Below, one piece after another: positions 53,477 to 63,469 of a stretch of 64,000 nt of DNA. Source of the stretch: Pedobacter sp. Leaf176 (lineage in GTDB: Bacteria; Bacteroidota; Bacteroidia; Sphingobacteriales; Sphingobacteriaceae); contig NZ_LMPD01000001.1 of assembly GCF_001424305.1 (NCBI RefSeq), forward strand, positions 310,001 through 374,000. Reading direction: 5' to 3'. A model generated the notes under the pieces. The model had not been told where the DNA came from and ran no database searches. It saw only the letters and a list, made by a program, of their open reading frames with translations. The position numbers and the translations under genes were made by a program. Positions within the stretch are counted from its first letter, which is position 1. Every line of letters begins with the position of its first letter.

Positions 53477-54513
53477 TGGACATAGCTTTTATCATAGAGA
53501 AATTCATTCTGGTCGCGGTAATATTCGGTATCAGTTTGGTAATTGCCATGTATTCTACTTATGCAGAACGTAAAGTTGCGGCTTATCTTCAGGACCGTTT
53601 AGGCCCGGATAGAGCCGGTCCGTTTGGGATTTTACAGCCGCTTGCTGATGGTGTGAAAATGTTTATGAAGGAAGAAATAATTCCTGCTTCATCAAACAAA
53701 TGGTTATTTATCGTTGGTCCGGGTTTAGCATTACTTTGCGCCTGTATTGGTACAGCCGTTATACCATGGGGAAGTCCGATGGAAATCGGGGGGAAGATTG
53801 TTCCGCTTCAGGTTTCTGACATTAATGTTGGCGTTTTATACATTTTTGGTGTGGTATCACTCGGTGTTTATGGTGTAATGATTGGCGGCTGGGCATCGAA
53901 TAATAAATATTCGTTGTTAAGCGCTATCCGTGCTGCCTCACAAAACATCAGTTATGAAATTGCAATGGGATTGTCAATTATCGCATTGCTTCTAATGACC
54001 AACACTTTAAGCTTAAAAACAATTGTTGAGCAACAACATGGCTGGCATTGGAATGTTTTATATCAACCGTTGGGATTTCTAATTTTCATGGTCTGTTCTT
54101 TCGCTGAAACCAACCGTGCGCCTTTTGATTTACCTGAATGTGAAACAGAATTAATCGGTGGTTATCATACCGAGTACTCATCAATGAAATTAGGTTTTTA
54201 CCTTTTTGCTGAATACATTAATATGTTTGTTTCTTCAGCAGTAATGGCAACCTTATATTTCGGTGGTTACAACTATCCGGGCATGGATTATATGGCAACA
54301 TTGCTGGGCCCAACTTGGGCGCCTTTATTCGGAACAGCTATTTTGTTTGCTAAAATATTTTTCTTCATCTTTTTCTTTATGTGGGTACGTTGGACAATCC
54401 CTCGTTTCCGTTATGATCAATTGATGAATTTAGGTTGGAAAGGTTTGATACCTTTGGCCATTGCTAATATTATAATAACTGGAGTTGTGATTGCGATTAT
54501 TGAGAAGTTTTAA
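53476..54513 (+). CDS. nuoH: NADH-quinone oxidoreductase subunit H
   Basis: 345 residues and eight transmembrane helices. AERKVAAYLQDRLGPDRAGPFGILQPLADGVK is the NuoH signature with the conserved acidic-basic entry to the quinone chamber. FAETNRAPFDLPECETELIGGYHTEYSS is the second diagnostic loop. It joins the membrane arm to the peripheral arm. It overlaps nuoG by 1 base and is 2 bp before nuoI. Confidence 0.96.
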   Translation: MDIAFIIEKFILVAVIFGISLVIAMYSTYAERKVAAYLQDRLGPDRAGPFGILQPLADGVKMFMKEEIIPASSNKWLFIVGPGLALLCACIGTAVIPWGSPMEIGGKIVPLQVSDINVGVLYIFGVVSLGVYGVMIGGWASNNKYSLLSAIRAASQNISYEIAMGLSIIALLLMTNTLSLKTIVEQQHGWHWNVLYQPLGFLIFMVCSFAETNRAPFDLPECETELIGGYHTEYSSMKLGFYLFAEYINMFVSSAVMATLYFGGYNYPGMDYMATLLGPTWAPLFGTAILFAKIFFFIFFFMWVRWTIPRFRYDQLMNLGWKGLIPLAIANIIITGVVIAIIEKF

Positions 54514-54515
54514 TT

Positions 54516-55019
54516 ATGGAGTCATTAAGTAATAAGAAAAAAGTACTGGAACAAAAGCCGTTGAGCTTTATGGAACGTATGTATCTGCCTGCAATTGCAA
54601 AGGGCATGGGCATTACGATCAGCCACTTATTCAAAAAAGAGGCTACAGTAAGATATCCGGAAGTGGAACGTGAATTCTCTGCAAACTTTAGAGGTATGCA
54701 CTCGCTTAAACGTGATGAGAACGGAAAAGAGCGCTGTACAGCTTGTGGTTTATGTGCGTTATCTTGCCCGGCTGAAGCAATTACAATGATTGCTGCGGAA
54801 CGCAAGCCAGAAGAAAAACATTTATACCGTGAAGAAAAGTATGCTGCAACGTATGAAATTAATATGTTGCGTTGTATTTTCTGTGGATTATGTGAAGAGG
54901 CTTGTCCGAAAGAGGCAATTTATTTAGACGGGCCAATTGTGCCTGCGGATTATCTGCGAAAGGATTTCATTTATGGAAAAGATAAATTGGTTGAAGCTCC
55001 GTTGGAGATGAAAAAATAA
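54516..55019 (+). CDS. nuoI: NADH-quinone oxidoreductase subunit I
   Basis: 167 residues with two [4Fe-4S] ferredoxin motifs, CTACGLCALSCPAEAI near residue 72 and CIFCGLCEEACPKEAI near 117, the N6a and N6b clusters. The N-terminal part ITISHLFKKEATVRYP is the usual amphipathic helix region. It passes electrons toward NuoB. Three REP-like hairpins follow in the spacer before nuoJ. Confidence 0.96.
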   Translation: MESLSNKKKVLEQKPLSFMERMYLPAIAKGMGITISHLFKKEATVRYPEVEREFSANFRGMHSLKRDENGKERCTACGLCALSCPAEAITMIAAERKPEEKHLYREEKYAATYEINMLRCIFCGLCEEACPKEAIYLDGPIVPADYLRKDFIYGKDKLVEAPLEMKK

Positions 55020-55022
55020 GTT

Positions 55023-55129
55023 ATGGTTCGTGAGGACACGAACCATGGCAATAGATAAACGGCATTAAGCCTCCGGTTCGTGTCTTCACGAAACGAAATA
55101 CAAGAATGGTTTGTGGAGACACAAACCAT
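55023..55129. repeat. Three tandem REP-like hairpins (GGTTCGTG family) between nuoI and nuoJ
   Basis: Hairpin 1: ATGGTTCGTG / CACGAACCAT (55023-55046, loop AGGA), perfect. Hairpin 2: GGTTCGTG / CACGAAAC (55075-55094, loop TCTT), one mismatch. Hairpin 3: ATGGTTTGTG / CACAAACCAT (55106-55129, loop GAGA), perfect. All have 8-10-bp arms and four-base loops. None is followed by a T-run. Confidence 0.82.
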
Positions 55130-55152
55130 GGACATAAACAAATAATAAATTA

Positions 55153-55656
55153 ATGAGTACACAAGTATTCTATTTCGTAGCCACATTAAGTATCATCTTT
55201 TCGCTGATGGTGATTTTTGCAAAAAATCCAATCCACAGCGTTTTGTACTTAATCCTTACTTTTTTCACATTCACTGTGCATTACGTATTGTTGAATGCCC
55301 AGTTTTTGGCCGTTGTAAACTTCATTGTTTATATGGGTGCCATCATGGTGCTATTTTTATTCGTATTGATGCTCCTCAACCTGAACAAGGAGACAGAACC
55401 GGTAAAATCTCCTTTAATTAAAATTGTAGGCGTAATTGCAGGCTGTTGCTTAATTGTAACCTTAGTGGGTTCATTTAAAGCGGCTACCATTACAAGTCCT
55501 TTAATTTTGAAAAATCCTGGATTAGGTTTGGTAGAAAACTTAGGTAAAGAGCTTTTCGGGCCATTCTTATTGCCATTTGAATTATCATCTCTATTACTAT
55601 TGGCAGCAATGGTTGGAGCCGTTTTATTATCTAAAAGAGATGAGGTAGAAGCATAA
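55153..55656 (+). CDS. nuoJ: NADH-quinone oxidoreductase subunit J
   Basis: 167 residues, five transmembrane helices. The conserved HSVLYLILTFFTFTVHYVLLNAQFLAVV region and the glycine-rich IVYMGAIMVLFLFVLMLLNL helix with its pi-bulge-type segment identify NuoJ. It is part of the membrane arm hinge. Its stop overlaps the nuoK start by 1 base. Confidence 0.94.
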   Translation: MSTQVFYFVATLSIIFSLMVIFAKNPIHSVLYLILTFFTFTVHYVLLNAQFLAVVNFIVYMGAIMVLFLFVLMLLNLNKETEPVKSPLIKIVGVIAGCCLIVTLVGSFKAATITSPLILKNPGLGLVENLGKELFGPFLLPFELSSLLLLAAMVGAVLLSKRDEVEA

Positions 55657-55985
55657 TGGAAAATTTAACTACACAAATGGCAGGCGTTCCGCTAAATCAT
55701 TACATTTATTTATGTGCAATTATTTTCACAATTGGCGTAATCGGCGTGTTAACCCGTAGAAATGCAATCGTAATTTTTATGTCGGTAGAGTTGATGTTAA
55801 ATGCAGTAAACTTGCTTTTAACGGCTTTTTCTGTGCATAGCAATGACCCATCAGGACAGGTTTTTGTATTCTTTATTATGGCCCTTGCAGCTGCGGAGGT
55901 AGCAGTCGGTTTGGCGATTATCGTAATGGTTTACAGAAATACGAAATCGATAGATATTAATGTTTTGAATCGCCTTAAGTGGTAA
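55656..55985 (+). CDS. nuoK: NADH-quinone oxidoreductase subunit K
   Basis: 109 residues and three transmembrane helices: YIYLCAIIFTIGVIGVLTRRNAIVIFMSVELMLNAVNLLL and VFFIMALAAAEVAVGLAIIVMVYR. The two buried Glu residues (SVELM and AAAEVAVG) required for proton transfer are present. It precedes nuoL by 13 bp. Confidence 0.95.
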   Translation: MENLTTQMAGVPLNHYIYLCAIIFTIGVIGVLTRRNAIVIFMSVELMLNAVNLLLTAFSVHSNDPSGQVFVFFIMALAAAEVAVGLAIIVMVYRNTKSIDINVLNRLKW

Positions 55986-55998
55986 ATATATATTAAGA

Positions 55999-57900
55999 AT
56001 GACAATAGAACAATTGATTTGGTTAGTTCCGTTACTTCCTTTTTTAGGATTTGTGATTAACGGTCTGGGCAGAAAATCTTTATCCAAAGGGCTTGTTGGT
56101 ATCATCGGAAGTGGCGTAATTTTGGCTTCGTTCATCATCAGCTTGGCTATCTTCTTTAGCTTACAAGGCGACGCGCAAAAATCTCACGAGGTATTTTTAT
56201 TCGATTGGATTAGCGCGGGAACATTGCATATTCCACTTTCATTTTTGGTTGACCCGCTGAGCTCAATTATGCTTTTGATTATCACTGGAATCGGTTTCTT
56301 AATCCACTTATATTCTACTAGCTACATGCATAATGATGAGGGATTCGGAAAATTCTTCTCTTATCTGAACCTGTTTGTGTTCTTTATGCTACTATTAGTA
56401 TTAGGCTCAAACTATATCGTTATGTTTATTGGATGGGAAGGCGTAGGTTTATGCTCGTATTTGTTAATTGGTTTCTGGTACACGAACACGGCTTATGCAT
56501 CGGCAGCAAAAAAAGCTTTCGTAATGAATCGTATTGGCGATTTGGGCTTTTTACTGGGTGTATTCTTAATGTTCAATTTCTTTGGAAGTGTAGAATTCTC
56601 TAAAATCTTTCCCCAGGCCGCGAATATGCTACCAGGTAACAATACAATTGTATTAATTACCATTTTATTATTTATCGGAGCTTGCGGTAAATCGGCGCAA
56701 TTGCCTTTATTTACCTGGTTACCGGATGCGATGGCTGGACCAACACCAGTGTCTGCATTAATTCATGCAGCAACAATGGTTACAGCAGGTATTTACATGA
56801 TAGCCCGTACAAGTGTATTGTTCGATTTAGCACCAATTACACAACATATTATTTCCATTGTTGGTATTTCAACAGCCTTAGTTGCGGCAATTATTGCTTT
56901 AACTCAAACTGATATCAAGAAAGTATTGGCTTATTCAACTGTATCTCAACTGGGCTATATGTTTTTAGGCTTAGGCGTTGGCGCTTATACGGGTTCATTC
57001 TTCCATGTATTGACACATGCATTCTTCAAAGCATTATTATTCTTAGGCGCTGGTTCAGTTATTCATGCCATGCACCACGAGCAAGATATGAGGCACATGG
57101 GTGGATTGAGAAAAAAACTTCCGGTTACTTTTTTAACCATGATGATTGGTACCATCGCTATTGCCGGTTTACCTCCTTTTTCAGGTTTCTTTTCTAAAGA
57201 TGAAATCTTGGCAAATGCCTACCAATATAGTCCGATTCTTTGGGGAGTTGGGGTGTTAACCGCATTCCTAACATCTTTTTATATGTTCAGAATGATGTTC
57301 CTTACTTTCTCTGGAAAATACAGAGGTACACATCACGAAGAAAGTCATGTACATGAGTCGCCAAAAGCGATGACTATTCCTTTGATCATCCTGGCAATAT
57401 TAGCTGCGATTGGTGGAGCGATTAACATTCCTCACGTTTTCGGTGGAAACGAATGGTTGGCACATTGGTTAAGCGGTGCTGGCGTTGCACAACACGAATT
57501 AGCATTAAGTCATTCAACGGAATTTACCTTAATGGGTGTTTCAGTTGTAGCCGCGATCATCGCTTTGCTTTACGCTTACACCAGATATGTTAAAGGCGCT
57601 CGTGTTCCTGTGGCTGATGAAGCACCGCGTTCTGCTTTGGCAAAATTATCTTACAATAAATTTTATTTAGATGAGATTTACGATTTCATCATCACCAAAC
57701 CTTTAGACGCTTTCTCGAGATTTTTCTACAGAATTATCGACACGAAATTTATAGATGGGATTGTGAATGGACTAGGCTGGAGTACAAACGAGGCAAGTAA
57801 AGGAGTTCGTTTATTACAAAGTGGAAACGTTGGTTTCTACATATTTATGATGGTAGCTGGTATCATCGCATTGCTTGCTTATACATTTTATTACATATAA
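55999..57900 (+). CDS. nuoL: NADH-quinone oxidoreductase subunit L
   Basis: 633 residues, an antiporter-like subunit with about 16 helices. The family motif FIGWEGVGLCSYLLIGFWY contains the conserved membrane Glu. SAQLPLFTWLPDAMAGPTPVSALIHAATMV carries the central Lys/His-type proton path, and QTDIKKVLAYSTVSQLGYM follows. The C-terminal amphipathic helix with a last transmembrane anchor is present. It is the distal proton pump of Complex I. Confidence 0.96.
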   Translation: MTIEQLIWLVPLLPFLGFVINGLGRKSLSKGLVGIIGSGVILASFIISLAIFFSLQGDAQKSHEVFLFDWISAGTLHIPLSFLVDPLSSIMLLIITGIGFLIHLYSTSYMHNDEGFGKFFSYLNLFVFFMLLLVLGSNYIVMFIGWEGVGLCSYLLIGFWYTNTAYASAAKKAFVMNRIGDLGFLLGVFLMFNFFGSVEFSKIFPQAANMLPGNNTIVLITILLFIGACGKSAQLPLFTWLPDAMAGPTPVSALIHAATMVTAGIYMIARTSVLFDLAPITQHIISIVGISTALVAAIIALTQTDIKKVLAYSTVSQLGYMFLGLGVGAYTGSFFHVLTHAFFKALLFLGAGSVIHAMHHEQDMRHMGGLRKKLPVTFLTMMIGTIAIAGLPPFSGFFSKDEILANAYQYSPILWGVGVLTAFLTSFYMFRMMFLTFSGKYRGTHHEESHVHESPKAMTIPLIILAILAAIGGAINIPHVFGGNEWLAHWLSGAGVAQHELALSHSTEFTLMGVSVVAAIIALLYAYTRYVKGARVPVADEAPRSALAKLSYNKFYLDEIYDFIITKPLDAFSRFFYRIIDTKFIDGIVNGLGWSTNEASKGVRLLQSGNVGFYIFMMVAGIIALLAYTFYYI

Positions 57901-57920
57901 AAAGGGTTCAAAAATAAATA

Positions 57921-59402
57921 ATGGAACAACTTTTACTACTTATATTTCTTCCGCTTGCGGGTGCTATCATTACGACTTTTGCGGGTAAGTCTGCTAAAAT
58001 CGTCTCGACCGTAATTTCGGTCGCTTCTTTAGGCCTGGCCTTGTTCATTGCCTGTAACTTTATTCCAAATGCAAGTACTCAGTTTGAAGCGAACCTGCCA
58101 TGGATTTCAGACTTAGGCATTCGTTTTCATGCCGGAATCGATGGCATCAGCATGTTGGTGGTATTGCTTACCAATTTATTGGTGCCGATTATAATTCTAT
58201 CAAGTTATAAGCATGATTATAAGAATCCATCAGCCTTTTATGCATTAATTTTATTTATGCAAACTGGTTTATTGCTGGTATTTACGGCAATGGATGCATT
58301 TTTGTTCTACATCGGTTGGGAAGCAGCTTTAATTCCGATTTATTTCATCTGCGCATTCTGGGGTGGAAAGGATAGGGTTCGCATTAATATGAAATTCTTC
58401 GTTTATACGACTGCAGGTTCACTGTTCATGTTAATGGGAATTATTTATTTGTATTTGCAGAATCCTGCTCAAAATTTCGACATTCAGGCATTTTACGCTT
58501 TGAACTTAGATAGCGCACAACAAGGCTGGATTTTCTGGGCCTTCTTTATTGCTTTCGCGATTAAGATGCCTATTTTCCCTTTCCATACCTGGCAGCCAGA
58601 TACCTATACCGCAGCTCCAACTCAAGGGACGATGTTGTTGTCAGGTATTATGTTAAAAATGGGTATTTATGGTGTAATCAGATGGTTATTACCAATCGTA
58701 CCTACAGGCGTTCAGGATTGGTCTGGTCTGGCGATGGTGTTATCTATTATAGGCATTGTTTACGCCTCACTAATTGCCTTTACGCAGAAAGATGCTAAAC
58801 GTTTGGTTGCTTATTCCTCTATTGCGCACGTTGGATTAATTGCCGCAGGCATATTCGCATCCTTTAATCTTGGCAATCTTGGTCAGCAAGGGATGCAAGG
58901 AGCGATGGTGCAAATGTTAAGTCACGGTATTAACGTGGTAGGTTTGTTCTTCGTTTTGGATATTGTATTTGCAAGAATAAAAACCAATAGGATTGAAGAG
59001 TTAGGCGGAATTGCTAAAGTTGCCCCCCAATTGGCAATCACATTCTTAATCATCGTGTTAGGTACAGTCGCTTTGCCAGGAACAAATGGTTTTATTGGAG
59101 AGTTCTTATTGTTGATGGGCGTTTATAATTACAGTATTTGGGCGGCGGCAATTGCAGGATTGACAATCATTTTCGGAGCCGTTTACATGTTGCGCATGTA
59201 TCAAAATGTAATGCTTGGCGAAACCAATCAATTAACGATCACTTTCACCGATATTCAGGGGACTGAAAAATGGGTTCTTTATATCATTTGTGCTCTAATC
59301 ATCTTTTTGGGTGTTTATCCGAAACCTTTATTGCACTTAACAGAGGCATCTGTACAGCATTTATTAGAACAGGTAAATCAAAAATTAACATCAGTAAAAT
59401 AA
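57921..59402 (+). CDS. nuoM: NADH-quinone oxidoreductase subunit M
   Basis: 493 residues, 14 predicted helices. It has LFYIGWEAALIPIYF with the key membrane Glu, IKMPIFPFHTWQPDTYTAAPTQGTMLLSGI and QKDAKRLVAYSSIAHVG. These are the usual NuoM proton-channel residues. It starts 20 bp after nuoL and is followed by nuoN after 3 bp. Confidence 0.96.
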   Translation: MEQLLLLIFLPLAGAIITTFAGKSAKIVSTVISVASLGLALFIACNFIPNASTQFEANLPWISDLGIRFHAGIDGISMLVVLLTNLLVPIIILSSYKHDYKNPSAFYALILFMQTGLLLVFTAMDAFLFYIGWEAALIPIYFICAFWGGKDRVRINMKFFVYTTAGSLFMLMGIIYLYLQNPAQNFDIQAFYALNLDSAQQGWIFWAFFIAFAIKMPIFPFHTWQPDTYTAAPTQGTMLLSGIMLKMGIYGVIRWLLPIVPTGVQDWSGLAMVLSIIGIVYASLIAFTQKDAKRLVAYSSIAHVGLIAAGIFASFNLGNLGQQGMQGAMVQMLSHGINVVGLFFVLDIVFARIKTNRIEELGGIAKVAPQLAITFLIIVLGTVALPGTNGFIGEFLLLMGVYNYSIWAAAIAGLTIIFGAVYMLRMYQNVMLGETNQLTITFTDIQGTEKWVLYIICALIIFLGVYPKPLLHLTEASVQHLLEQVNQKLTSVK

Positions 59403-59405
59403 GCA

Positions 59406-60779
59406 ATGAATATTATCATAACCATTAGTATAACCGCTTTTATTGTACTTTATGCAGGTTTGTTTAAAGCAAAAAAAGCCTTATTGCCGCTTACCGTTGT
59501 TGGCTTACTCACTGCATTAGGCTTTACTGCTGCTGCATGGAATGGTAACGCCGTTCATTTCGGAATGATGCAAACTGATAATTTCGCTTTGGCATTTTCG
59601 GGTGTTTGTATTGTAGGCACACTTTTAATTTTCCTGTTGACTCAAAATTATTTTCATTCAAAAAGTGACAACATAGCAGAATATTATACTTTAATCCTTT
59701 TTGCACTTGCGGGGATGATTATGATGGTTTCCTACAAAAATATGGCTATGCTTTTTGTAGGCCTGGAAATTATGTCGGTAAGTTTATATATCCTCGCGGG
59801 TATCCGGAAGAAAAATTTTGCATCAAACGAAGCCTCACTAAAATACTTTCTGATGGGCGCTTTCTCTACCGGATTTTTATTATTTGGTATCACCTTAATT
59901 TATGGTGCTACGGGTTCATTCGATTTAGACAAAATTCTAGCTTATCTGGTAAATAACAGCAAGGCGATTTCTCCAATCTTTTATCCGGGTGTGATTCTGA
60001 TGATGATTGGTTTGTGCTTTAAAGTTGGCGCGGCTCCTTTCCATTTTTGGACACCAGATGTTTATGAAGGGTCTCCTACATTAATTACTACCTTCATGAG
60101 TACGGTGGTTAAAACGGCAGGGTTTGCAGCTTTTTTAAGATTGTTTGCAGGTGCTTTCGAGCCACTTCATGATTTCTGGGTTGCTCCGTTAACTGTTATC
60201 GTTTGTTTAACCTTGTTCATTGGTAACGTTACTGCCCTGTTTCAAAAGAATTTCAAGCGAATGCTGGCGTATTCGAGTATATCTCATGCTGGTTATTTAT
60301 TGTTTTCATTAGTTGTAATCGGCACAAACTCCCAAAATAGTGTTCTGGTCTATGCGGCTGCGTATACTTTTGCATCAATCATTGCTTTTGCAGTATTGAT
60401 CTTGGTGAAACAAAAAACTGGAAGCGATAGCTTCGAAAGTTTCAACGGCCTGGGTAAGAAAAACCCTTTGGTTGCTTTATCCCTTACAGTTGCCATGTTG
60501 TCATTGGCAGGTATTCCATTAACAGCTGGTTTTATTGGGAAATATTTAATGTTCCTTAATGTAATGGGCGAATACCACACAATTCTTGTTGGATTTGCAA
60601 TCTTAAACGCATTAATTGGTTTTTATTATTATTTCCAGGTTGTTGTTGCCGTTTGGTTTAAAGATGGCGCGGAAACAGAGCTTTCAACGCCTGGACAATA
60701 CAGGGTTGTTTTACTGGTTTCGGTTGCTATTACATTAATTTTAGGGATTTATCCCGGGTTAATTTTAAACCTGATATAG
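59406..60779 (+). CDS. nuoN: NADH-quinone oxidoreductase subunit N
   Basis: 457 residues, 14 predicted helices. It has LFVGLEIMSVSLYILAG with the key Glu, KVGAAPFHFWTPDVYEGSPTLITTFMSTVVKTAGF, and LFQKNFKRMLAYSSISHAGYL. It is the innermost of the three antiporter-like pumps and the final nuo gene, so the operon is nuoA-N without gaps in gene content. Confidence 0.95.
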   Translation: MNIIITISITAFIVLYAGLFKAKKALLPLTVVGLLTALGFTAAAWNGNAVHFGMMQTDNFALAFSGVCIVGTLLIFLLTQNYFHSKSDNIAEYYTLILFALAGMIMMVSYKNMAMLFVGLEIMSVSLYILAGIRKKNFASNEASLKYFLMGAFSTGFLLFGITLIYGATGSFDLDKILAYLVNNSKAISPIFYPGVILMMIGLCFKVGAAPFHFWTPDVYEGSPTLITTFMSTVVKTAGFAAFLRLFAGAFEPLHDFWVAPLTVIVCLTLFIGNVTALFQKNFKRMLAYSSISHAGYLLFSLVVIGTNSQNSVLVYAAAYTFASIIAFAVLILVKQKTGSDSFESFNGLGKKNPLVALSLTVAMLSLAGIPLTAGFIGKYLMFLNVMGEYHTILVGFAILNALIGFYYYFQVVVAVWFKDGAETELSTPGQYRVVLLVSVAITLILGIYPGLILNLI

Positions 60780-60826
60780 GTATGCACTTGTTTAATAATT
60801 ATTTGTAGTTTTACGAATAATCGACT

Positions 60827-61483
60827 ATGCAAGATTTTTGGAATAACCTGCAACATCTAATTGATCCCGAAAAGCTATTGAGGGAAGGTGGTTTCTATCT
60901 CGTTGTATTTGTAATCTATGCAGAAACAGGCTTGTTCTTCGGTTTTTTTCTTCCTGGCGACTATTTGTTATTTTTAGCAGGAATGTTCGTTGCCACGGGC
61001 AAGTTGGATGTAAACATTGCAGTTTTACTAGCGGGTTTATGTATTGCTGCAATCTCAGGAAATTTTACAGGTTACTGGTTTGGCCGCAGGACGGGCCCAT
61101 TATTATACACCAGAAAAGACGGTTTCTTCTTTAAGAAAAAATATTTAAAAGCTGCTGAAGCATATTACAATAAACAAGGGGCATTTGCATTGATTATGGG
61201 GCGATTCGTTCCAATTGTAAGAACTTTTGCACCGATTTTTGCTGGAGTTGTAAAACTGGAATTCAAGAAATTTGCTTTTTATAACATAATCGGGGGGATC
61301 CTTTGGATTTGTTCACTTACATTATTAGGTTATTTTTTGGGAAAAAGATTTGAAAAAGAGATAAATCATTATTTATTATATATTATTATTGGCTTTATCG
61401 TGATAACAACTATCCCTTTATTGATTACCTTTGTAAAAAGTAAAGTAAAAAGCCCTGAAGAGGAAAAGACAGATTTAAATTAA
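60827..61483 (+). CDS. DedA-family membrane protein
   Basis: 218 residues with five hydrophobic segments. It has [22 protein letters not shown] near residue 28, [13 protein letters not shown], and the DedA signature [37 protein letters not shown]. DedA/DTT proteins act in membrane phospholipid homeostasis, and some flip polyprenyl-phosphate carriers; the role of this copy is not resolved. It begins 47 bp after nuoN and may be cotranscribed with ppa 2 bp downstream. Confidence 0.93.
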   Translation: MQDFWNNLQHLIDPEKLLREGGFYLVVFVIYAETGLFFGFFLPGDYLLFLAGMFVATGKLDVNIAVLLAGLCIAAISGNFTGYWFGRRTGPLLYTRKDGFFFKKKYLKAAEAYYNKQGAFALIMGRFVPIVRTFAPIFAGVVKLEFKKFAFYNIIGGILWICSLTLLGYFLGKRFEKEINHYLLYIIIGFIVITTIPLLITFVKSKVKSPEEEKTDLN

Positions 61484-61485
61484 AA

Positions 61486-62037
61486 ATGGCAAAAGACGAT
61501 CACCACGCATGGCATAGCGTATCTCCCGGTAAAAACGTTCCGGAAATTGTAAACGCAATCATTGAAATACCAAAAGGCTCAAAGGCTAAATATGAAATAG
61601 ATAAAGAATCCGGCTTAATTAAGTTGGACAGGGTTCTTTTTTCTTCAGTAATGTACCCCGCTAATTACGGTTTTATTCCACAAACCTATTGCGATGACAA
61701 GGATCCTTTAGATATCTTAGTGCTTTGCTCAGTTGATGTTTATCCGATGACTTTAATTGAAGCTAAAGTTGTTGGGGTAATGCACATGGTTGATAATGGT
61801 GAGCAAGATGATAAAATCATAGCCGTTGCAGCACATGATATGTCGGTTAACTACATTAATGATTTAGACGAATTACCTCCACACCAAATGAAAGAAATTG
61901 TACGTTTCTTTCAGGACTATAAAGCACTGGAAGAGAAAAACGTAACCATCGAACATTTATTAGGTGTTCGTTATGCACATAAAGTTATAAGGGAAAGCAT
62001 AGAACTTTACAATACAACATTTAGAGAATTAGCTTAA
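61486..62037 (+). CDS. ppa: Inorganic pyrophosphatase, family I
   Basis: 183 residues. The family I active-site motif DPLDILVLC is preceded by the Arg/Tyr-rich [18 protein letters not shown] segment, both containing metal- and PPi-binding residues. It opens with the conserved [22 protein letters not shown]. It hydrolyses pyrophosphate to phosphate in the cytosol. Its stop overlaps the CNNM/CorC gene by 1 base (TAATG). Confidence 0.96.
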   Translation: MAKDDHHAWHSVSPGKNVPEIVNAIIEIPKGSKAKYEIDKESGLIKLDRVLFSSVMYPANYGFIPQTYCDDKDPLDILVLCSVDVYPMTLIEAKVVGVMHMVDNGEQDDKIIAVAAHDMSVNYINDLDELPPHQMKEIVRFFQDYKALEEKNVTIEHLLGVRYAHKVIRESIELYNTTFRELA

Positions 62038-63461
62038 TGGATTTACCCACGGTCTGTTTATTTTTTAATTTAGAACTAAGTGCAGTTTTACCAACAAATG
62101 TAATTTTACTTGCATTAGAAGAACCGGATACCGGTTCTGTTGGTTGGAGATTGTTTTTGGCGTTGTTTTTAGTATTGTTAAACGGATTTTTCGTAGCAGC
62201 AGAATTCGCAATCGTAAAAGTAAGGGCCTCACAGATAGAAATTAAAGCAAAATCGGGCAGTCGCGTAGGTAAAATGGCTAAGGGCATCATTCATAACCTT
62301 GACGGTTACCTGGCCGCCACCCAATTAGGAATAACGCTTGCATCACTCGGCCTAGGTTGGGTAGGTGAAGGTGTAATGCATACAATTTTTAAAAATCTTT
62401 TTTATAGTTTACACTGGGGTTTCAGTGACACATTTATTCACTCAGCATCAACAGTGGTAGCATTTTCTGTGATTACCGTGATGCATATTGTTTTTGGTGA
62501 ACTCGCTCCCAAATCTTTTGCAATACAAAGACCGGTAGCTACAACTTTATTTGTTGCCGTCCCCTTGCAAATATTTTATGTTGTTTTCAAGCCTTTCATC
62601 TGGACCTTGAATAGCTTAGCTGCAGTTATTTTAAAACCATTTGGAATTGATACCTCAGGCGGCCATGAATCTTTACACAGCACAGAAGAACTGCAATTTT
62701 TACTCGATCAGGGTAAAGAAAGTGGTGCGCTGGATAACAACGAGCATGAGTTGATTAAAAATGTTTTCGATTTTAATGAGCGCGTAGTTAAGAATATAAT
62801 GGTGCCGAGAACAAAAATTTCCGGCATTGAACGAACCTCTCCAAAAGAAGAAGTGGTTGACACCATCATAAAAGAAGGTTATTCACGTTTACCTGTTTAT
62901 GATGAAATCATGGATAAAATTGTAGGTATTATCCATGCAAAAGATATTTTACCGCTGGTTGCATCCGGTAATCCAATCTGGACTGTAAGCGACATCATCC
63001 GCAAACCGTATTTTGTGACTGAAACTAAGAAGATCAACGATTTAATGAGTGAGTTGCAAAGCAACCGCATTCAAATCGCAATTGTATTAGACGAATTTGG
63101 AGGAACTGCAGGGATGGTTACTTTGGAGGATATTGTAGAGGAACTGGTCGGTGAAATCCAGGATGAATACGATGAAGAAAAGCCGTTGGTTGAAAGAATA
63201 TCTGATAATGAGTTTATTGTAAATGCCTTCGCAACTGTTTATGATGTAAATGAGCATTTGCCTCACGATTTACCCGAAGATGAAGATTTTGATACTATTG
63301 GTGGCCTTGTATCTCATATTTTTGAACGCATTCCGGAGGTGGGAGAGAGTAACGAATCTTACGGCTATCTGTTTACCATTCTTAAGAAAACAGAACAAAA
63401 TATTGAAACAATTAAATTAGAGTTGGTTATCAATAAAGGAGATATGGTTGATAATCACTAA
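62037..63461 (+). CDS. CNNM/CorC-type transporter-associated protein (hemolysin family)
   Basis: 474 residues. A DUF21 membrane domain (about 35-225, with FVAAEFAIVKVRASQIE and AATQLGITLASLGLGWVGEG) precedes a pair of CBS domains (IMVPRTKISGIERT, then RLPVYDEIMDKIVGIIHAKDIL). A CorC/HlyC C-terminal domain follows, including LEDIVEELVGEIQDEYDEE. Such proteins bind Mg2+ and ATP and are linked to divalent-ion efflux. It begins within the stop codon of ppa, so the two genes are co-translated. Confidence 0.92.
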   Translation: MDLPTVCLFFNLELSAVLPTNVILLALEEPDTGSVGWRLFLALFLVLLNGFFVAAEFAIVKVRASQIEIKAKSGSRVGKMAKGIIHNLDGYLAATQLGITLASLGLGWVGEGVMHTIFKNLFYSLHWGFSDTFIHSASTVVAFSVITVMHIVFGELAPKSFAIQRPVATTLFVAVPLQIFYVVFKPFIWTLNSLAAVILKPFGIDTSGGHESLHSTEELQFLLDQGKESGALDNNEHELIKNVFDFNERVVKNIMVPRTKISGIERTSPKEEVVDTIIKEGYSRLPVYDEIMDKIVGIIHAKDILPLVASGNPIWTVSDIIRKPYFVTETKKINDLMSELQSNRIQIAIVLDEFGGTAGMVTLEDIVEELVGEIQDEYDEEKPLVERISDNEFIVNAFATVYDVNEHLPHDLPEDEDFDTIGGLVSHIFERIPEVGESNESYGYLFTILKKTEQNIETIKLELVINKGDMVDNH

Positions 63462-63469
63462 TTTCAACT

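Noticed and set aside
55023..55129. Short CRISPR array
   Set aside because: The repeats are self-complementary hairpins of different sequence with no constant spacer length, and no cas gene is present; REP-like elements fit.
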